In this document: positions 7,614 to 11,684 of the stretch, piece after piece
Layout of the letters: every line of letters begins with the position of its first letter
Position numbering within the stretch: the first letter of the stretch is position 1
NCBI GenBank assembly: GCA_003529325.1
Contig: DPVW01000181.1
Span: 1 to 11,684 of the forward strand
Direction of reading: 5' to 3'
Source of the DNA: Candidatus Latescibacterota bacterium
GTDB lineage: Bacteria; Latescibacterota; UBA2968; UBA8231
Length of the DNA: 11,684 bases
Program-made: the position numbers and the translations under genes
Notes under the pieces: model-generated
Seen by the model: only the letters and a program-made list of their open reading frames with translations
Database searches by the model: none
What the model was told of the DNA's origin: nothing

Positions 7614-9232
7614 AGGGCCCCGTCCGGTTCGACGGGTAGATCCTGCATGGTGGCGCGCACCGGCGCCAGACGCTGCCACTGTTGCTCCAGGCGAGCCATG
7701 TCGGGCCGCTTTCGCTGCAACAGATTGGCCACGGCGGCATCGAGATTCTGCTCCTGCCAGTGCAGGAAACCGTCGAGATCGATGCCATCGGTGAGGTAGA
7801 GCTCGAGCATGCGTTGCTGGATCTCGGAGAAGCGCAGATCGAAGGAGAAGATCCACTTGGTGGTGGTGTAACGGCGGGCGAGGATCTGTTCGAAGGGTTG
7901 TAGAATCGGCAGGGCATCGACGCCGACGATGTTGGGCAGAAATCCGGAATATTCGTTGACGATCCGCTCGTTCTGTTCAGGCAGGCAGATGAACTGCAAA
8001 AAGTCGATGACCCGCTGCAGGCGCTCGGAGCGGGCCATGCGCTGCGCCATGGGCAGACTCGGATCGGTGTCACCGATAGCGCTGTTGGATATTTCCAATT
8101 GTGTGGCGGCGCCACCGATGACACACATGGGCAGACCCGAGGCATAAGCAGAGGTCTTGCGAGTGAATGGCGGCAGATAGAAGACACCCCAATCGAAATC
8201 CAGCTCGTGGTCCCCCTGCAGACGGTAGGACAGACCACTGGTGGTCCAGATCATCGCCCCCCGCTGCGTGACGAATTCGCGAATCAGATCGTCCATCATC
8301 AGATTGTCGTTCGTATAGCGCTTGAGCTGTCGCATGTGCTCCCACAGCTGGCGGTAGCGCAGGTCGCTACCGCCGAAGAATCCCTTCTGTCGCAGGAAGG
8401 CCAGTTCGTCCCAATCGAGATACCCCTCCAGATACGGCTCGCGCGTCGGATCCTTGAATAGGTCGATCCCCGGCAGCAGATCGTAGTAGAGCTGATCGAA
8501 GAAGAGGTCGGTTGTCCAGTCGCTGAAGGCGCCGATATTGGCCAGCAGGGGAATGACACTAGAGCCATCGGCAGGTTGGTGAGCACGAATCTTCTCCATG
8601 ACCCCGATGAACTCATCCCAGTCCTGGGGCACAACCAGACCCAGTTCATCGAATAATGTCCGGTTGTAGTAGATACCGGTCTCCACCATGTCGAAGGTGA
8701 GGCAGTAGTTGTAACCGTCGGGGGCGGCCTTGCCGCGACTGATGGCCTGATAACGGAACATGTCCCACCACTGCTCGTATCCGGGACGTGCCGGATCCCC
8801 CTGTTCGACGACGAATCGGTTGGGTTTTTCCAGGAAAGGGTCCAGTGGCACATACCAGCCCTTCTGCACATCCATCCAGACATTTTCCACATTGACGTTG
8901 AGGATGTCTGGTGCCTGACCACCACTCAACTGCGTCACCAGATACTCGCGCACACCGGGCACGGTGAGCACCTCGATGCGAGTGTCGGGGAAGCGCTCCT
9001 CGAAGGCGCGGATGACCTGTTTGAGTCCCTGCAATGGTTTGCCGATGCCATACGGATGGGTATCCGGCAGATATGCCCAGCCAGGCGCAAACTTGATGAC
9101 AAAACGCGCTTGCTCCGCCCTCGACGTGGCGCCCTCGGCGCCCTGCCCTTCGTCGACAGGTGGCTGCAGCAGCCACACCCCCAGTAGCAACAGCAGGATC
9201 AGCGGGAGGTATTTGAACATTCGTGCGTCCAT
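7610..9232 (-). CDS. Extracellular solute-binding protein of sugar-type ABC importer
   Basis: This roughly 540-residue protein should capture the solute outside the inner membrane and deliver it to the two permeases encoded behind it. The start MDARMFKYLP at 9232 (or MFKYLP at 9220) precedes a strong hydrophobic segment at residues 8-22. No lipobox cysteine follows, so it is either cleaved by signal peptidase I or stays membrane-anchored. Family 1 binding-protein features are the segment IRAFEERFPDTRIEVLTVPG near 74-93, QLSGGQAPDILNVNVENV near 101-118 and YYNRTLFDELGL later on. It is longer than the usual 420-450 residues, with a helical C-terminal tail (LDGFLHWQEQNLDAAVANLL). No good ribosome binding site favours either start. 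The ligand is unknown; family 1 proteins often bind oligosaccharides. Confidence 0.92.
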   Translation of the reverse strand: MDARMFKYLPLILLLLLGVWLLQPPVDEGQGAEGATSRAEQARFVIKFAPGWAYLPDTHPYGIGKPLQGLKQVIRAFEERFPDTRIEVLTVPGVREYLVTQLSGGQAPDILNVNVENVWMDVQKGWYVPLDPFLEKPNRFVVEQGDPARPGYEQWWDMFRYQAISRGKAAPDGYNYCLTFDMVETGIYYNRTLFDELGLVVPQDWDEFIGVMEKIRAHQPADGSSVIPLLANIGAFSDWTTDLFFDQLYYDLLPGIDLFKDPTREPYLEGYLDWDELAFLRQKGFFGGSDLRYRQLWEHMRQLKRYTNDNLMMDDLIREFVTQRGAMIWTTSGLSYRLQGDHELDFDWGVFYLPPFTRKTSAYASGLPMCVIGGAATQLEISNSAIGDTDPSLPMAQRMARSERLQRVIDFLQFICLPEQNERIVNEYSGFLPNIVGVDALPILQPFEQILARRYTTTKWIFSFDLRFSEIQQRMLELYLTDGIDLDGFLHWQEQNLDAAVANLLQRKRPDMARLEQQWQRLAPVRATMQDLPVEPDGAL

Positions 9233-9324
9233 GGTGAATGGCTTGACCAAGTGCCTAGTATGGCCTTTATCCTCACTGCCCGCTTTCCCGCAACTCGCAT
9301 CTGCCACGCAAGAACAGGACGGTC
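9233..9324. promoter_or_regulatory. Divergent control region between importer operon and PhyH-deacylase pair
   Basis: These 92 bases separate the two divergent transcripts, so control may be shared. For the plus strand a TTGACC (9243-9248) with TTTATC 17 bases later (9266-9271) is a weak promoter candidate, and AGGA at 9316-9319 is a well-placed ribosome binding site 5 bases before the ATG at 9325. I see no clear promoter for the minus strand and no strong palindrome. Confidence 0.3.
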
Positions 9325-10395
9325 ATGTCGATCTCTCAGTCGAAGGTGAAACAAGTCAAGGCGCTGACGGTAGATCAAATTGCGCAGTTCAAGCGTGATG
9401 GTTACCTCGTGCTCCCGACGGCACTCGATCCGGAACTCTGCCGCCAGACCCGAGACAGGATGTGGGAGACGATCGCCACACACCTGCCACGAATTAGACG
9501 GGATGATCCCAGCACCTGGGGACCGGTTACGGAGGAGGAAAGCACCCGTCTGGCGGCGGCAAAACCCGAGGGAGGTGGTGAACCCTATCTCGGCGGCAAA
9601 GGGCACCGCTTCTTCATCCGCAATGGCGCGGAAGAGTTGCTGCTCAATCTGGCACCGCGCGCTGTGTGGGGCATCGCCGAGCAGCTTCTCGGCAAGGACA
9701 CGGTCGTGTGGCCGGCGGGGCTTGACGAGTCTGGAACCACCACCGGCCCCTGCTTCATGAGTGACGATGCGATCACCGGGCTCGCAAGCCACCTGGGTGA
9801 TACGTTGGGTCAGCCGGAAAAAGGCAGCTTCACGACACAGGAAGCATTGCAGCTGCCCAAGACCGGTCCCGTATGGCTTACTGGTCAGGGCACTCGTGGC
9901 CTCTACTGCACACTGCCTGGCAGTCCCTCCCCCGGTCCCGATTTGGGCAGCGCTCACTCCGATGGCGCCTGTTATGGCCGCTGGCGACTGCAGATGGCTG
10001 CCTACACCGACGACCTGCCGGCCAACTCCGGGGGCTTCACCGTCTGGCCCGGCAGCCATACGCGAGTCTGGAAGGAACAGTGGGAAGCCTTCCTCGACGG
10101 CGAAAAGCACACCGATAAGCACCTGGAGGTGCGCCGCGCGGGCGGGTATACCGACCCCGTCATCGGCCAGATCAAGGCCGATACCGACCCCGTCGACTGC
10201 CACGGTCCCGCCGGTACGGTCGTGTTGTGGCACACCAAGATTCTGCACATGGCGGGACAGAACCAAGCCGCCGATATCATCCGCCAGGCGACGATCTATG
10301 GTTACCTGAAGACCCCTGCCGCCATTCCCGATCCCCTCGTGGTTGACGAGACAAATCTGGATATCTGGCGCGATTGGTCGGACGAATTGCGATGA
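9325..10395 (+). CDS. Phytanoyl-CoA dioxygenase (PhyH) family protein, long form
   Basis: This 356-residue Fe(II)/2-oxoglutarate oxygenase has the iron ligands H211-S-D213 (GSAHSDGACY) and H308 in LHMAGQNQ, with Arg320 placed for 2-oxoglutarate. GGFTVWPGSH (236-245) is the conserved P-G-S-H strand. The N-terminus LTVDQIAQFKRDGYLVLPTAL is standard for PhyH proteins. It is about 110 residues longer than the PhyH protein at 2975-3703; the extra length lies mainly before the H-x-D, so the two are not recent duplicates. The start has AGGA 5 bases upstream. Its stop overlaps the deacylase start as ATGA, so the two products are probably made together and act on the same pathway. The ectoine hydroxylase EctD is a PhyH member, but its signature stretch is not evident here. 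Substrate unknown. Confidence 0.92.
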   Translation: MSISQSKVKQVKALTVDQIAQFKRDGYLVLPTALDPELCRQTRDRMWETIATHLPRIRRDDPSTWGPVTEEESTRLAAAKPEGGGEPYLGGKGHRFFIRNGAEELLLNLAPRAVWGIAEQLLGKDTVVWPAGLDESGTTTGPCFMSDDAITGLASHLGDTLGQPEKGSFTTQEALQLPKTGPVWLTGQGTRGLYCTLPGSPSPGPDLGSAHSDGACYGRWRLQMAAYTDDLPANSGGFTVWPGSHTRVWKEQWEAFLDGEKHTDKHLEVRRAGGYTDPVIGQIKADTDPVDCHGPAGTVVLWHTKILHMAGQNQAADIIRQATIYGYLKTPAAIPDPLVVDETNLDIWRDWSDELR

Positions 10396-11399
10396 CACAG
10401 ATCACGGCGACGGTTGACTTCGAGCGGGAGGGCAAGCAGATCGGCTGGCTGCGGGTGCCTGACTCGGTGACGCGCAGCGCCTATGGCACGATACCGATAC
10501 CGATTGCCGTGATCCGCAACGGCCCGGGTCCCCAACTCATGCTCAGCGCCGGCAATCACGGCGATGAGTACGAGGGGCAGGTGGTGTTGACGCGGCTGAT
10601 CCAACGATTGCAGCCGGAACAGATCCGTGGCGGCCTCATCATCCTGCCTGCACTGAATCTGCCCGCGGTTCTGGCGGCCACACGGGTGAGCCCATTGGAC
10701 GATGGCAACCTGAATCGTGTCTTCCCCGGCGATCCGAATGGTGGACCCACGTGGAAAATCGCCGACTACATCGAGAACGTCCTGCTGCCGAAGGTAGGCG
10801 TCGTGGCGGATTTTCATGGCGGTGGGGCCTCTCTCGATTATCGCCCCCACGTGAGCACCCACTTCGGCGCCGACGCTTCTGCGGAGCATAAACAGCGAAG
10901 TCTCGACATCGTCAGGAGCATGGGCGTACCCCACGTGATGGTCTTCGAGCGACGCAACAAAGTCGTCGGCTTACCGGATGCCGCAATCCGTCAGGGCGTG
11001 ATCTCCATCGGTGGTGAATTTGGCGGCATGGGCAGTCTGGCGCGTACCGGCGTGCAGCTGGTGGAGCAGGCGGTCGATCGACTATTGGCCAGCCTTGGCA
11101 TAATGGGTGAACGACCCGCCGACCAGCCCGAGCCACGGACCCTGCACGTGTTCGGTCCAGCAGCCTACGTCTACGCCCCGGAACCCGGTCTGTTCGAATC
11201 CGCGACCGAACTGGGGGATCGAGTGCAGATCGGTGATCTGTGCGGTCACGTGTTGTTTCCGGAGAATCCTGCGCGGGAACCCATACCGGTCTGCTTCGAA
11301 GGCGCAGGCGAAGTCGTCTGCAAACGCCATCCCGCCCGCGTCCAGGCCGGTGACTGCGTCGCCCATCTCGCGGCTCCGTTCATCGGCACGAAACCATAG
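10392..11399 (+). CDS. DoeB-like zinc deacylase (succinylglutamate desuccinylase/aspartoacylase family)
   Basis: This 335-residue M14-type metallohydrolase should remove an acyl group from an amino-acid-like amide. Zinc ligands are H56 and E59 in SAGNHGDEYEGQ and H142 in ADFHGGG; E209 in GGEFGG is the likely catalytic base. The text LIILPALNLPAV (82-93), SPLDDGNLNRVFPGDPNG (100-117) and IADYIENVLLPK follows my recollection of DoeB, the N-acetyl-diaminobutyrate deacetylase of ectoine breakdown, more closely than AstE or aspartoacylase. The start is ATG at 10392, in an ATGA overlap with the PhyH gene; an upstream in-frame ATG at 10374 lies inside that gene. No other ectoine genes (doeA, doeC, doeD, ectABC) are in the window, so the substrate could be another N-acyl compound. 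Likely cytoplasmic; no signal peptide. Confidence 0.9.
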   Translation: MTQITATVDFEREGKQIGWLRVPDSVTRSAYGTIPIPIAVIRNGPGPQLMLSAGNHGDEYEGQVVLTRLIQRLQPEQIRGGLIILPALNLPAVLAATRVSPLDDGNLNRVFPGDPNGGPTWKIADYIENVLLPKVGVVADFHGGGASLDYRPHVSTHFGADASAEHKQRSLDIVRSMGVPHVMVFERRNKVVGLPDAAIRQGVISIGGEFGGMGSLARTGVQLVEQAVDRLLASLGIMGERPADQPEPRTLHVFGPAAYVYAPEPGLFESATELGDRVQIGDLCGHVLFPENPAREPIPVCFEGAGEVVCKRHPARVQAGDCVAHLAAPFIGTKP

Positions 11400-11664
11400 A
11401 CCGAATCCAAGGCAGAAATTCACCCGGATTGCATTAATTTTTCTCGATCCTCATATCCTCATACCCAATACCCGCAGGTAGCTCTCCATTTCGTCCTCTC
11501 GGGGTGTTCTTTCGGCAGCTGTAATCTTCACGCAATACTCACTGGTGGCACGGGAGTTGCCGTTTCAGTCGCTTACTTGGTGCTAGACGTTGTTTGGCAG
11601 GCCAGTACGAAACCAGCCTGCTGCGCTCCCCCAGAATCGAACCACGGATCTGAAGCGTCCAGAA
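11400..11664. other. Intergenic stretch without a clear gene
   Basis: The composition shifts towards A+T after the deacylase stop. I see a short direct repeat TCCTCATA-TCCTCATA at about 11448-11463, and a 6-base stem GCAGGC (11597-11602) / GCCTGC (11616-11621) without a T-run after it, so not a good intrinsic terminator. On the minus strand two frames are open from the right edge for 36 and 47 codons (ending near 11573 and further left), but neither text is recognisable. Confidence 0.5.
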
Positions 11665-11684
11665 ATGAAGATCTCCCACATCTG
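11665..11684 (+). CDS. Possible start of a further gene, cut by the window edge
   Basis: An ATG at 11665 opens a frame reading MKISHI up to the edge. Starts of this kind are common in enolase-superfamily and sugar-isomerase proteins, which would suit the neighbourhood, but six residues prove nothing and no strong ribosome binding site precedes it. Confidence 0.2.

Noticed and set aside
7144..8238. Minus-strand frame of 364 codons spanning binding protein and permease
   Set aside because: It is out of frame with both genes, which together carry the canonical motifs and a GTGA overlap; its text is low-complexity S/P/R.
9199..10398. Minus-strand open frame of 399 codons opposite the PhyH gene
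   Set aside because: The plus strand encodes iron and 2-oxoglutarate ligands in the right order with a good ribosome binding site; the minus frame has no recognisable domain.
11400..11450. Possible terminator after the deacylase: AATCC and GGATT followed by a T-rich stretch
   Set aside because: The stem would have only five pairs with a loop of about 18 bases, and the T-run is separated from it; too weak to call.
11625..11660. tRNA T-arm-like GGTTCGATTC on the minus strand
   Set aside because: The flanking bases do not form a five-pair T stem, no acceptor stem or CCA follows, and no anticodon arm is visible.
11573..11684. Minus-strand open frame entering from the right edge, ending in SSTK
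   Set aside because: Only 36 codons, not recognisable, and another minus frame is open over the same stretch; no support to choose between them.

Overview
The window holds nine intact or nearly intact protein genes on both strands, one gene cut by the left edge, and a short stretch of gene debris. I see no rRNA, tRNA, CRISPR array or insertion sequence. Base composition looks moderately GC-rich (not counted). The mix of a cytoplasmic-type sulfatase, two phytanoyl-CoA dioxygenase (PhyH) proteins, a LamG-like protein, a sugar-type ABC importer and a DoeB-like deacylase recalls heterotrophic marine or sponge-associated lineages such as Poribacteria or Latescibacterota. That is an impression from gene content; no marker gene here proves the taxonomy.

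Left part (1-2991). On the minus strand a sulfatase is followed, with a 4-base ATGA overlap, by a secreted-looking or structural protein that runs off the left edge. It has a LamG-like start and a Y-G-x-V-F-D-G-R type repeat unit. Divergent from the sulfatase is a CgeB-like glycosyltransferase on the plus strand.

Middle part (2975-5760). A PhyH dioxygenase on the minus strand overlaps the end of the glycosyltransferase tail to tail. Upstream of it lies a scar made from two genes: the first 80 or so residues of a metal-dependent amidohydrolase, then about 25 residues from that family's C-terminal end in another reading frame, then the last third of a serine beta-lactamase-like hydrolase in a third frame. 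Two deletions (or an assembly error) explain this. A nucleoside-permease-like MFS transporter diverges from the scar.

Right part (5767-11399). A sugar-type ABC importer operon (binding protein, MalF-like permease, MalG-like permease) is on the minus strand with GTGA and ATGA overlaps. It has no ATPase gene and has an unusual insert in the MalG-like subunit. Divergent from it is a coupled pair: a PhyH-family oxygenase and a DoeB-like zinc deacylase, again with an ATGA overlap. The layout suggests, but does not prove, an uptake-and-processing module: import a small organic solute, hydroxylate it, then hydrolyse an amide or acyl bond. The last 285 bases hold no clear gene; a new plus-strand gene may begin at 11665.
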